Below are positions 43,112-51,665 of a DNA stretch of 64,000 bases, piece by piece; the stretch's first letter is position 1; each line of letters begins with the position of its first letter. The DNA is from an uncultured Porphyromonadaceae bacterium (lineage in GTDB: Bacteria; Bacteroidota; Bacteroidia; Bacteroidales; Muribaculaceae). The notes under the pieces were generated by a model that did not search any database, was not told the origin of the DNA, and saw nothing but the letters and a program-made list of their open reading frames with translations. The translations under genes were made by a program, and so were the position numbers. Location: the NCBI GenBank assembly GCA_947178215.1, contig CAMWXJ010000012.1:26134-90133 (forward strand), read 5' to 3'.

Positions 43112-44800
43112 TTAGTCGTTAATGTTAAGGAGATATTCGACATTGGATTTGTTGCCCTTGATTTTGAGGTCTTTCACGCCACGGGCCTCTACAATGACCG
43201 GCTTGCTGTCGGCGGGTGTGTTGAAGGTAAACTCGTTGTCGATGATTCGTATGCCGCTGTGTACCGGACCGAGGTTCTTGTCGTTCTCGGGCGCTATGAG
43301 TATTACCGGCGACGAGCAGTCGATGAAGCGGTTGTCGCGGATGGTTACGTCGCGCACAGGCCCTGACTCGTACCAGCTGCGTGCGTCGTCGGCTATGAGT
43401 ATCGCGGCCATCGGTATCTTGATGAAGGTGTTGCGGGCTATCACGGCCTTACGCGAGGTGGTGAGCAGTATGCCGCGTGTAGGGGTGAGGGTGAAAGTGT
43501 TGTCGATAATCTCTACCTCCGGGTTGGCCGAGATATTGTCGATAACGGCATCTCCTCCGAGAGCGTCAACGGCTTCGCTCAGGCTGCGGTCGAGGGTAAG
43601 GCGGTAGTCGGTGTCGCTGAGCTGAGTTACGGTTCTGACTTTGGCGCGGGCGCCGCGCAGGAGTGAGTGGGGATCGGTCACGGCTATCTCGTCGCCGGGC
43701 AGATAGTTTTCGAATCCGCGGGTCTGTCCGTGCATGAAGCGTACATCGATGCTGTTGCCTTCACATTTTACTACTTTGAGGTGAGTGCCGTGGATATTGA
43801 TGGGGTCGTCGTGGGCGCCGGCGAAGTCGCAGCGGGTGATTCTTACCTTACCGCGACAGCCTGATACCTGCATGAAGTCGGCGAATCCGGCGCATGTTCG
43901 GCCGCTTTCAGGAGCGGGGCGGCACGACACTCCGTCGTAGGTGATATCGCTGCTCATCTGGGCCACTATGCCGAAGTTGCCGAGGAAGCGGTAGTTGATG
44001 TCTCGCAAAGTGACCCGGTCGCTACGGTTGATGAATGTGGCGACCTCGTTGCGAATGGAGTGACGCATCTGGAACACGTTGCCCGGAACGCATTTGGGTG
44101 CCTCTCCCGGTTTGTAGTGCCACACTATGTTTCCTGCGTCGTCGGTCGAGGCGTAGCGGTAACGGTCCATCGGCGAGGGGCAGCGCAGGGTGTAGCCGTC
44201 TCCCCATATCTGTGCTATGCCGCCGGTGAATCTCCAGCCCTCGCCCTCCCAATAGAGCTTGCCTTCGGGAGTGATGGAGTAGCGTGACGGGGGTGTCACA
44301 CGCGCTGTAAGTGTAGAGTCGGTGCGCGACACCACTGTCATCTCCGGCACCGATGGATCGGCCGAGTCAATGTTGAGATTGGTTATGACGACGTTGGTGC
44401 AGCTGTCGATGCCTATGGCGGTCATCTCGCCGTGGGTGAGCAGTGTGGCGCCTCTACCGTCGATGGTAACGTTTTTCATCCCTTTGAGCCATAGTCCGAA
44501 GTGTTTGGTCGGGTCGGGATTCTCCTGACGGGTGGTGGTGTTGGATACATAATGTATAAGTGCTGTGGCTTCGGTGCGCGAGATATTGTAGACGGCTCCC
44601 GGCTGCATGGCTATGGTGACTTTGCCGCTGCCGGCAGCTGCGGCGCTGTCGATGGCGCGCTGTATGGCGGCGGTCATGTCGGCTCCCGGTGTCGGGGCGG
44701 CGATTTCTATCACCTTATCGGCGGCATACGCATTAGCGCAAAGTGCAAGTGTTGCGACGATTGTGGTGCAACGGCTTAGGATTCTGTTTTTAGGCATCAT
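43112..44800 (-). CDS. GH110 alpha-1,3-galactosidase
   Basis: The 562-residue protein has a signal peptide ending at AYA and a right-handed beta-helix. Family stretches are CAGFADFMQVSGCRGKVRIT and CDFAGAHDDPINIHGTHLK, whose paired Asp residues are the expected inverting catalytic acids of GH110. The C-terminal helix coils (VTIRDNRFIDCSSPV) complete it. GH110 enzymes release alpha-1,3-galactose, including blood-group B and linear alpha-Gal epitopes, from host glycans. It is transcribed after the GH3-like gene with a 21-bp gap. Whether branched B antigen or only linear structures are cut cannot be told. Confidence 0.88.
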   Translation of the reverse strand: MMPKNRILSRCTTIVATLALCANAYAADKVIEIAAPTPGADMTAAIQRAIDSAAAAGSGKVTIAMQPGAVYNISRTEATALIHYVSNTTTRQENPDPTKHFGLWLKGMKNVTIDGRGATLLTHGEMTAIGIDSCTNVVITNLNIDSADPSVPEMTVVSRTDSTLTARVTPPSRYSITPEGKLYWEGEGWRFTGGIAQIWGDGYTLRCPSPMDRYRYASTDDAGNIVWHYKPGEAPKCVPGNVFQMRHSIRNEVATFINRSDRVTLRDINYRFLGNFGIVAQMSSDITYDGVSCRPAPESGRTCAGFADFMQVSGCRGKVRITRCDFAGAHDDPINIHGTHLKVVKCEGNSIDVRFMHGQTRGFENYLPGDEIAVTDPHSLLRGARAKVRTVTQLSDTDYRLTLDRSLSEAVDALGGDAVIDNISANPEVEIIDNTFTLTPTRGILLTTSRKAVIARNTFIKIPMAAILIADDARSWYESGPVRDVTIRDNRFIDCSSPVILIAPENDKNLGPVHSGIRIIDNEFTFNTPADSKPVIVEARGVKDLKIKGNKSNVEYLLNIND

Positions 44801-44821
44801 TATTATTTAAGGTGTCTTGGA

Positions 44822-46339
44822 TTATTTTCTCATCATGTCGGTAAGTTGGTCGATCATGTCGGGTGTGGGGGAGAGGCGCGGTATCTTGCGTTGTCCGCCC
44901 AAGCGTCCGCCGTTGAGGGCGAGCCAGCGGTCGAAGAGTCCTTCGGGTGCCGCAGCCACGGTGAGCGGGTCGAGGAATATGTTGCCGGAGCGCTTTGCGG
45001 CATAATCGGAGTTTTCGGCGCAGAGGGCTTCATCGAGTCGCGAGGCGAAATCAGCGGTCGACAGCGGAGGGCGTGAGAACTCGATTATCCAGTGATGACG
45101 TCCGCGACGGCCTCCCGAAGCGTATACCGGGCCTGCCGTGTAGTTGGCAACGGAGCATCCCGTGGCCCGGCACACCCGCTCTATGGCGGCATCGGCGTTG
45201 TGTACCATCAGCTCCTCGCCGAATGCGTTGATGAAGGCTCGTGTGCGACCGGCTATAGTTATCTTTAACGGTGCAGCGGAGGTTATCTTCACAGTGTCGC
45301 CTAAGGGGTAGCGCCACAGTCCGTTGCAGCTTGTGATGATGAGCTCGTAGACCTTGCCCTGCTCTACCTGCCAGGCAGCGACAGGTTGGGCGTCGGGGTC
45401 GGTCACAGGACGGAACTCGTAGAAGGTGCCGTGGTTGAGCAGCATGAGCATTGATGGATCAGCGGGGTCGTTCTGCACTGCGAAGAATCCTTCCGAGGCA
45501 TTGTAATTATCGACATAGTGCATAGGACGCGAAGGGTCGGTCATGGCGCGGTACTGCTCACGGTAGGGGCCGAAAGCTATGCCGCCGTGGAAAAACACTT
45601 CGAGTCCGGGCCACACATCATGGATGGTCGACGCTCCTGCGCGTTCTATTACGCCCCGCAGCACTGTCATGAACCACGACGGTACTCCCGAGATTCCGGT
45701 GATGTCGGCATGAAGCGACGCTTCAATAAGGCGCGGCAGCTTTGAGGTCCAATCGGCCATGAGCGCCACGTCGCGCGACGGCACCCTGACGAGGTTGGCC
45801 AGCGGGTTGATGCGCCGTATAAGGGTTGCCGACAGGTCGCCTACATGCACTCCTGCCGGAATGTCGGGGTGTGTCGAGGCGAAGCTGCCTCCGAGGATGA
45901 AGTTCTTTCCCGCAAACATCCGCGAGCGCGGATTGGATGCGAGATAATGGGCCACAACCTCCGAGCCGCCGGCATAGTGGCTCTCGCGCAGCGATGCATC
46001 GGTCACCGGGATGTACTTCGAACGTCCGTCGGAGGTGCCGCTGCTCTGGGCATACCACCGTGTCGCTCCGGGCCACAGAATGTCGCGCTCACCCGCAATC
46101 ATCCGCATCACGAGCGGACGGATGTCGGGGTAGGGCGTCACAGGCACGCGCGAGCGAAAATCGTCGTATGAGCGAATCGATTCGTAGCCGTGAGCGTTGC
46201 CCCACAGCGTGTCGGCGCCGCGCCTTATCAGCGAGGCAAGCACGCCCCGCTGCGTCGCCTTGATGTTGTCGCTCCAACGCTTCGAGGCCTCGACCCGCCG
46301 CATGAAAAGCGGCCTCACTACCGGTGTGAAATCAATCAT
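44822..46339 (-). CDS. GH3-like acyl-adenylating enzyme
   Basis: The protein of about 505 residues is of the GH3 auxin-responsive promoter family, the ANL-type enzymes that in plants conjugate acids to amino acids. SSGTSDGRSKYIPVTDAS is the phosphate-binding loop (SSGTS). HYVDNYNASEGFFAVQND is the central AMP-binding block, and NAFGEELMVHNADAAIERV the C-terminal hinge. I start at MIDFTPVVRPLFMRR because a -7 box ends just 5 bp upstream; the track start lies within the promoter. The bacterial substrate is unknown. Confidence 0.85.
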   Translation of the reverse strand: MIDFTPVVRPLFMRRVEASKRWSDNIKATQRGVLASLIRRGADTLWGNAHGYESIRSYDDFRSRVPVTPYPDIRPLVMRMIAGERDILWPGATRWYAQSSGTSDGRSKYIPVTDASLRESHYAGGSEVVAHYLASNPRSRMFAGKNFILGGSFASTHPDIPAGVHVGDLSATLIRRINPLANLVRVPSRDVALMADWTSKLPRLIEASLHADITGISGVPSWFMTVLRGVIERAGASTIHDVWPGLEVFFHGGIAFGPYREQYRAMTDPSRPMHYVDNYNASEGFFAVQNDPADPSMLMLLNHGTFYEFRPVTDPDAQPVAAWQVEQGKVYELIITSCNGLWRYPLGDTVKITSAAPLKITIAGRTRAFINAFGEELMVHNADAAIERVCRATGCSVANYTAGPVYASGGRRGRHHWIIEFSRPPLSTADFASRLDEALCAENSDYAAKRSGNIFLDPLTVAAAPEGLFDRWLALNGGRLGGQRKIPRLSPTPDMIDQLTDMMRK

Positions 46340-46343
46340 CTTG

Positions 46344-46351
46344 CAAAGATA
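46344..46351 (-). promoter_or_regulatory. -7 box giving a leaderless GH3-like transcript
   Basis: On the minus strand TATCTTTG ends 5 bp before the ATG at 46339, so transcription should begin at the start codon itself. Confidence 0.55.
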
Positions 46352-46389
46352 ATCCATCTTGCTGTCACTGCGTCATATTCCGCCCGAAA

Positions 46390-46455
46390 AATCCGCTATC
46401 CCCTATCCGCTATCGCATGGGCGGGAACTCACGATAGCACGATAGCTGATAGTGT
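46390..46455. repeat. Cluster of GCTATC/GATAGC repeats
   Basis: The divergent spacer holds CGCTATC CCCTATC CGCTATCG on one side and CGATAGC ACGATAGC TGATAG on the other, so several alternative hairpins can form around GGGCGGGAAC. Role unknown. Confidence 0.4.
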
Positions 46456-46509
46456 CACTCCGACAGCGTCGGGCTTCCACGCGCTATTTCGCGATATTTC
46501 GGCTGATTG

Positions 46510-46541
46510 TTTGCGCGGAATTGATTATTTGTTTAGTTTTG
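46510..46541 (+). promoter_or_regulatory. -33/-7 promoter of the truncated lipoprotein gene
   Basis: TTTG at 46510-46513 and TAGTTTTG at 46534-46541 are 20 bp apart. The ATG at 46560 follows 19 bp later, so the promoter still looks intact. Confidence 0.65.
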
Positions 46542-46559
46542 CCGGGTATAATCCCGCCT

Positions 46560-46901
46560 ATGCATATTATCCGCGTTTTATTTCACCTCATCGTCGCAGG
46601 ACTGTCGCTTCTTGTTCTTGCGGGATGCTCCCATGCTCCCGAAGAGATCGACCTCAACAGGGCGGAGTCGGTCATCGAACAGCATCCCGACTCCGCACTC
46701 GCCATACTGCAGGCCATCGACGGCGCCGCCCTCAAGGGCGAACTCCGGGCACGACACGCACTGCTTACAGTCAAGGCAACCGATAAAGCATACATTCCCC
46801 ATTCATCCGATAGCCTTATCCACATTGCATATAATTATTTTTGTAATAGCATAATCATAGCTTACACACCGCAGAATAATATTACTACTTTGGTAGAGTA
46901 A
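46560..46901 (+). pseudogene. Truncated TPR/HTH lipoprotein regulator remnant
   Basis: The ORF from MHIIRVLFHLIVAGL encodes 113 residues with lipobox LAGC and the first TPR unit (IEQHPDSALAILQAIDGAAL, LTVKATDKAYIPHSSDS). This is closely related to the beginning of the complete regulator at 47001. After SLIHIAYNYF the frame runs into AT-rich, unrelated sequence and stops, so the membrane segment and HTH are lost. The spacer also holds an 18-codon ORF (MSSVIEKLMQNYIAYSID) of unclear value. It is probably a decayed duplicate, though a short expressed lipoprotein is possible because its promoter survives. Confidence 0.6.
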
Positions 46902-47000
46902 ACACAGATTGCACACAAATCAATGTCAAGCGTCATCGAGAAACTTATGCAGAATTACATCGCATACAGCATCGACTGATGCGGACTATAGACAGACATA

Positions 47001-48665
47001 ATGAACCTACTTCCTTTCCTCCTGTTATTATTTCCGATGATTCTCGTCGGATGCTCCGACAGTCACGACCGGAGGCTTGAGTGCGTCAACGCAATGACGA
47101 TCACCGACACGCGAGGAGCACTGGCCGCGCTCGACAGTATCGACCCTGCCACCCTCGGCGAGGCCGACCGACACTTCCGCGACCTGCTCTCCGTCAAGGC
47201 CGCCGACAAGGAGTATGTCCGCCACACATCCGACTCCATCATCCTCGATGTGATCGATTACTACAGCAACGCCGGCGATGACACACTCTGCGCCGAAGCT
47301 TTTTACTACGGGGGACGGGTGTACAGCGACATGGGCGATTATCCCACGGCTCTGCGCTACTTCCAGAACGCACTCGACATCCTGCCGAAGAATACCCCAC
47401 AGCAATCTTTGCGCTCCTGCGTACTCAGTCAAACCGGACGTCTGCTCACTCAGATAAGGCTGAACGAGCAGGCCATCCCATATCTGAAAGAAGCCATCAG
47501 CATCGAATTAAACACCAAAGATTCTGTTGGACTGATGTGGGACTATGAATTATTAGGGTCTATCTATCTGCGTCTAAAAGACTACTCCAAAGCACAAGAA
47601 CTATATACTCAAGCTCGGAATCTGGCCAAAATAATTTCCCCGAAAGATATACCGGGAATAGAGATCAATCTGGCCATAACAAAATTGTATCAAGGCGACA
47701 ACAGCGGCGCCCTTAATCACATCCGTTCCAATGTTGGTAAGATAGATTCTCTTAGCCGTCGTTGGGCTTTGTCACTTGCCGCCAAGATATATCATGAGGC
47801 CGGTGTCATTGACACAGCTGCCATCTATGCTCGAGAGCTGATAAACGATACAACCGACTCCTATCAGATGAACGGCTACGACATCTTGCTCTCGCGGGAT
47901 ATGATCTCTACAGTTCCCCCGGATTCTATTGCGGCTTACACTTTGGACTTCCGTAAGGCCATGCTGCGGTATCTCCGCAGCAATTCGGAAACCGATGCCT
48001 TTATCCAAAACTCCATGTTCAATTACCAGAGTCATCTTCAGAAGCGTCTTGCCGCCGAGAAGTCCCGGTCACGGCTCGAAAGATGGATTACTGTCATCAT
48101 CATACTTTCATTGCTGATATGTGTCGCTTTTCTCTATATCCGGAAACGGAATATATGCAGAATCATGAATCTGAACACCCGCATTGAATCTCTAAACGAA
48201 GCCATAACAACACAAAGCAGCTCCAAGCTCGACCCGGATGTCTGCATGGATCTGAAAACACGTCTGATCTCCAATCTCAACAGTCTTAAGACCGGAAAGC
48301 TGAAGGAACCGGGAGTGCATCCTGACATTCTCAACTCCAAGACCATTGAAAAAATAAACAAACACATAGACAACAAAGAGAGTATCCCCGAAAACAGCGA
48401 CCTATGGAAAGAAATTGAAACGCTCGTTCTTGAACATTCCGCGAATTTCAAACTCAGTGTTCAGATTCTTAACGGCACCGCTTTGGATGACGTGAACTAC
48501 CGGTTTCTGCTGCTGCTCAAGTGCGGATTCACATCAAATAATATAGCGATATTGTGCGGAAGAGCCAAGAGCGCGTTGACTCCCCGCAGAAAAGGCTTGA
48601 GCAACCGCTTTTTCGGCCAGGAATTGAACGCAAAGGACTTCGGAGTTTTAATACGCTCGTTCTAA
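47001..48665 (+). CDS. Membrane-spanning TPR regulator with C-terminal HTH-like domain
   Basis: The 554-residue protein has a lipobox (MILVGC, Cys 18) and TPR units at about 30-330 (YYGGRVYSDMGDYPTALRYF, LLGSIYLRLKDYSKAQELYT). One membrane helix lies near 370 (WITVIIILSLLICVAFLYIR). A coiled linker is followed by a C-terminal helical domain (YRFLLLLKCGFTSNNIAILC, then ALTPRRKGLSNRFF) that resembles a degenerate LuxR-type HTH. Its architecture equals that of the 17147 protein. It lies just upstream of the peptide cluster, and a perfect 17-bp inverted repeat follows its stop. A role in controlling the cluster is inferred from position. Confidence 0.7.
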   Translation: MNLLPFLLLLFPMILVGCSDSHDRRLECVNAMTITDTRGALAALDSIDPATLGEADRHFRDLLSVKAADKEYVRHTSDSIILDVIDYYSNAGDDTLCAEAFYYGGRVYSDMGDYPTALRYFQNALDILPKNTPQQSLRSCVLSQTGRLLTQIRLNEQAIPYLKEAISIELNTKDSVGLMWDYELLGSIYLRLKDYSKAQELYTQARNLAKIISPKDIPGIEINLAITKLYQGDNSGALNHIRSNVGKIDSLSRRWALSLAAKIYHEAGVIDTAAIYARELINDTTDSYQMNGYDILLSRDMISTVPPDSIAAYTLDFRKAMLRYLRSNSETDAFIQNSMFNYQSHLQKRLAAEKSRSRLERWITVIIILSLLICVAFLYIRKRNICRIMNLNTRIESLNEAITTQSSSKLDPDVCMDLKTRLISNLNSLKTGKLKEPGVHPDILNSKTIEKINKHIDNKESIPENSDLWKEIETLVLEHSANFKLSVQILNGTALDDVNYRFLLLLKCGFTSNNIAILCGRAKSALTPRRKGLSNRFFGQELNAKDFGVLIRSF

Positions 48666-48688
48666 ATTATTTACCCCTCCACATTTTA

Positions 48689-48731
48689 GTTCAGAAAAAG
48701 TTCAATTGTCGCTTTTGAACTTTTTCTGAAC
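48689..48731. repeat. Perfect 17-bp inverted repeat
   Basis: GTTCAGAAAAAGTTCAA and TTGAACTTTTTCTGAAC flank the 9-nt spacer TTGTCGCTT. The arms are AT-rich, unlike the other terminators in the window. It lies 24 bp after the regulator stop and about 33 bp before the -7 box of the next gene, so it can be a terminator or an operator. Confidence 0.75.
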
Positions 48732-48763
48732 CATTTTCTTGCGATTCCGTGACGCTGATGAGT

Positions 48764-48771
48764 TAAATTTG
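48764..48771 (+). promoter_or_regulatory. -7 box of the small secreted protein gene
   Basis: TAAATTTG matches TAnnTTTG and ends 23 bp before the ATG at 48794. It is the nearest promoter upstream of the peptide cluster. Confidence 0.6.
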
Positions 48772-48793
48772 CGGACATAATATTTCAACCCGC

Positions 48794-49186
48794 ATGAGAA
48801 CATTCATCACACCACTGCTTCTCTCTCTTATGCTTCTGCTCGGTGCAGCCGCACAGGCCTCAGAACAGACATACACCGTGCCACTTGAGGAGTCATCTCC
48901 AACTGACACTGACCCTGATTATGTTGATGTAAGGGACAAAGGCCATCGGATGCCTCCCCGCCCTATAATCTGCGTCATCAGCGAGAACGAAGGCGTCACA
49001 ATTTCCACAGTAAGTGTGGAAGATATCGACACCTTTGAGCTTTACAATCAGAGCGGCACCTGCCTCGGCCGCTTTACCGAGGCCGACAGCTTTGTCACCG
49101 GTCTCTTTTCTATCAACGCCTCCACAGTCGAAATCCGATTCGTTACAGCCAACCATACTTACTATGGTTACCTCACCTTAAACTAA
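48794..49186 (+). CDS. Small secreted protein, DUF3244-like
   Basis: The 130-residue protein has a signal peptide (MRTFITPLLLSLMLLLGAAA) and a small beta-sandwich: RPIICVISENEGVTISTVSV, IDTFELYNQSGTCLGRFTEA, TVEIRFVTANHTYYGYLTL. The closing pattern resembles DUF3244, a family of small periplasmic or secreted Bacteroidetes proteins. It lies 96 bp before the glycosyltransferase-LanC gene and may be the first gene of the peptide operon. Whether it is a structural, immunity or accessory protein is unknown. Confidence 0.6.
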   Translation: MRTFITPLLLSLMLLLGAAAQASEQTYTVPLEESSPTDTDPDYVDVRDKGHRMPPRPIICVISENEGVTISTVSVEDIDTFELYNQSGTCLGRFTEADSFVTGLFSINASTVEIRFVTANHTYYGYLTLN

Positions 49187-49282
49187 CCTTTCATTTATCC
49201 TCCAAAACAGTCTTCTTTTGGGGTGGATTGGGTAGTGTAATATCCAACTCGGTGAATATCAACCTCAGCAAAACAACTGACA

Positions 49283-51655
49283 ATGTCAACTACTCCCAAA
49301 ATATCGGTTGCCATGTCCATGCGCAATGCCTCGCGCTTTCTGCGTGAGTGCATGGATAGTGTGCTGTCGCAGACATTCACCGACTTCGAGCTGCTTATCG
49401 TTGACGACGGCTCCACCGATGGCAGTGTCGACATCGTGCGTTCCTACTCCGACCCGCGCATACGTCTTATATGTCGTCCGCACGATTTCATAGAGTCGCT
49501 CAACACCCTGCTTGAGGAAGCCCGCGGTCAATATATCGCCCGCATGGACGCCGACGATGTCATGCTGCCCGACCGTCTGCAGGCGCAATACGATTATCTC
49601 ACCGGTCATCGGGAAGTGGCCGCAGTCTGCTCGCAGGCCGACAGGATTGACCAAACCGGAACCGTGATAGGCCGCATAGGCCACGGCGATGACATCATAC
49701 GTATTACGCCGCGCATGATGTGCGAGACAAATCATATCTGCAATCCTTCCACCATGATGCGGCGCGACATCGTCAGGGCATCAGGACTTCGCTATGAGCG
49801 CGAATATGAATTTGCCGAAGATTACCGCTTCTGGAGCCGCGTAGTGTCGGAGTGCGGACCGGTTGACTGCCTGCCGAAGCAACTGCTCAATTACCGCATA
49901 AGCGACACACAGGTCACGGCTACCCGGTGGGATGAGATGATGGAAGCGACCGACAGAGTAAAACGGGCACTGACCGACCGGTTGGTAAGCCTGGCCAATC
50001 CCGGCTACCATGACCCCGTGATACCTGAGAGCGACCGGCAGCTGTCGCTCATCATACCGTTCCTTAACGAAGGTGAGGAAGTGGAGCGTACCGTGAAGTC
50101 CTTCCTGGAACATGGCGGCGCCGGCAATGTCGACGTCATCGTAATCAACGACTGCTCCTACGATTCATATCCATACATGGAGTACCTTGTCGCAATCCCC
50201 GGAGTGAGCTACTTCCTGAACCGCGAGCGCCTCGGTGTGGCCGGCAGCCGCGACAAAGGCGTAGCACTGTGCCGCACACCCTACTTCCTGCTGCTCGACG
50301 CACACATGCGGGCCTACGACGATCTCTGGACCACAGAGATTCCGCGCCTGCTGCGCGAAAACGACCGCCGCATCCTCTGCTGCCAGACAAAATTTCTAAG
50401 AAAACTTTCCAATAATATCATTGAAGAGATCCCTGAAGCCCCAAAATCATTTGGCGCAAGACTTGTTTTTTCTACCAATACCCCAATCCCCAGCATTGAA
50501 TGGGTCAAATCTGAAAGAGACAAAACATCGCCAACAGAACGGATACAAGCTGTTTTAGGCGCAGGATATGCAACGAGTACCATATATTGGACTCATATTG
50601 ATGGGTTAAAAGGTCTTAAACAGTTTGGTTGTGACGAACAACTTATCTCGCTAAAAACATGGCTAGAGGGTGGCGAATGCCTTCTTATCAAAAATGTTGT
50701 TTTAGGGCATATCTATCGTGACTATATGCCATATTGCCTATCTCCTACGATTCTTACCTATAACCATCTCTTTATATCTGAAACTATATTCCCACTTAGA
50801 GTTCGTTGCAAAGCAAGAGCTATCGCCTATTGTACAGATAAAGCTAAATTCGAAATCGCTTATAATGAGCTCACAAAACATCTTACAACGCACCAAAACA
50901 GCATAATTATAGACGAGAACCGATTCTATAAAGTTATTTGTATTGATCGTATTGCTAATTCCCCCGAACAAGAACTTCAGAAAGCAATTAAAGAGCGTAT
51001 TGTGGACCTATCGTCTTATTTGACGTCGTTCAAACCAAATAATTGTGGCATAGTAACGGGAAAGATAGGATTGGCCATTTGGTTTTTACACTACTCTCAA
51101 TTTTCTCAAGAGCACCACTACAAAATAGTTGGCGAGAAACTAATTCGAGAAGTTTGCGAATCGTTGCCTTTGAATGACTTTTCTTTTGCAAATGGGCTCA
51201 CAGGTATATTATGGGGACTGACATATGTCGATCGTAACGAATTAGCGTGTGACTATACATCACAAATTAACGCAATTCGTCCATTGATCACAGACTATAT
51301 ATGTCGCCAGTCCCTTGCTGATTATTCTTTTTGCCAAGGAGCAGGTGGTATGTTAGCATATGCATGTTCGCAATATATGTATTACCAGCTACAATCACAG
51401 ATTTTTGAAAAATTAGATAGCATAGCCCACAAGACCATACTCCATGCGGTAGATGTCACAAGTGTATATTATGCGATGTTATGGCTAGAATTGCGTACCC
51501 ATACAGACATAGATATTGCCAAAACATCATTAAACCCTTTTCTAAGAGATTGGATAAAACCATCGAATTACATTCCATCTGATTTCCGTTTTTGGAAAAT
51601 ATCGCTTTTTGACGGTGTACTTGCCACTTCTATTAACTTCTTATTAAATCAATAA
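49283..51655 (+). CDS. Dual glycosyltransferase with C-terminal LanC-like domain
   Basis: The 790-residue protein has three parts. Residues about 6-235 are a GT2 module (LIVDDGSTDGSVDIV, ARMDADDVMLPDR). Residues about 254-500 are a second GT-A module (LSLIIPFLNEGEEVERTVKS, LLLDAHMRAY, then CDEQLISLKTWLEGGECLL and LGHIYRD) whose DAH and EQ-IS-W-GG pattern recalls polypeptide GalNAc-transferases (GT27). Residues about 585-790 have LanC-like GxxG repeats (GIVTGKIGLAIWFL, FANGLTGILWGL, FCQGAGGMLAYA, LFDGVLATSINFLL). One LanC zinc cysteine may be present (FCQG), but the CHG pair is not seen. No LanB or LanM dehydratase is nearby. The second half is abruptly AT-rich from about base 50390. It probably glycosylates the downstream peptide, with the LanC part binding it. 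Confidence 0.75.
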   Translation: MSTTPKISVAMSMRNASRFLRECMDSVLSQTFTDFELLIVDDGSTDGSVDIVRSYSDPRIRLICRPHDFIESLNTLLEEARGQYIARMDADDVMLPDRLQAQYDYLTGHREVAAVCSQADRIDQTGTVIGRIGHGDDIIRITPRMMCETNHICNPSTMMRRDIVRASGLRYEREYEFAEDYRFWSRVVSECGPVDCLPKQLLNYRISDTQVTATRWDEMMEATDRVKRALTDRLVSLANPGYHDPVIPESDRQLSLIIPFLNEGEEVERTVKSFLEHGGAGNVDVIVINDCSYDSYPYMEYLVAIPGVSYFLNRERLGVAGSRDKGVALCRTPYFLLLDAHMRAYDDLWTTEIPRLLRENDRRILCCQTKFLRKLSNNIIEEIPEAPKSFGARLVFSTNTPIPSIEWVKSERDKTSPTERIQAVLGAGYATSTIYWTHIDGLKGLKQFGCDEQLISLKTWLEGGECLLIKNVVLGHIYRDYMPYCLSPTILTYNHLFISETIFPLRVRCKARAIAYCTDKAKFEIAYNELTKHLTTHQNSIIIDENRFYKVICIDRIANSPEQELQKAIKERIVDLSSYLTSFKPNNCGIVTGKIGLAIWFLHYSQFSQEHHYKIVGEKLIREVCESLPLNDFSFANGLTGILWGLTYVDRNELACDYTSQINAIRPLITDYICRQSLADYSFCQGAGGMLAYACSQYMYYQLQSQIFEKLDSIAHKTILHAVDVTSVYYAMLWLELRTHTDIDIAKTSLNPFLRDWIKPSNYIPSDFRFWKISLFDGVLATSINFLLNQ

Positions 51656-51665
51656 TTATAACAAA

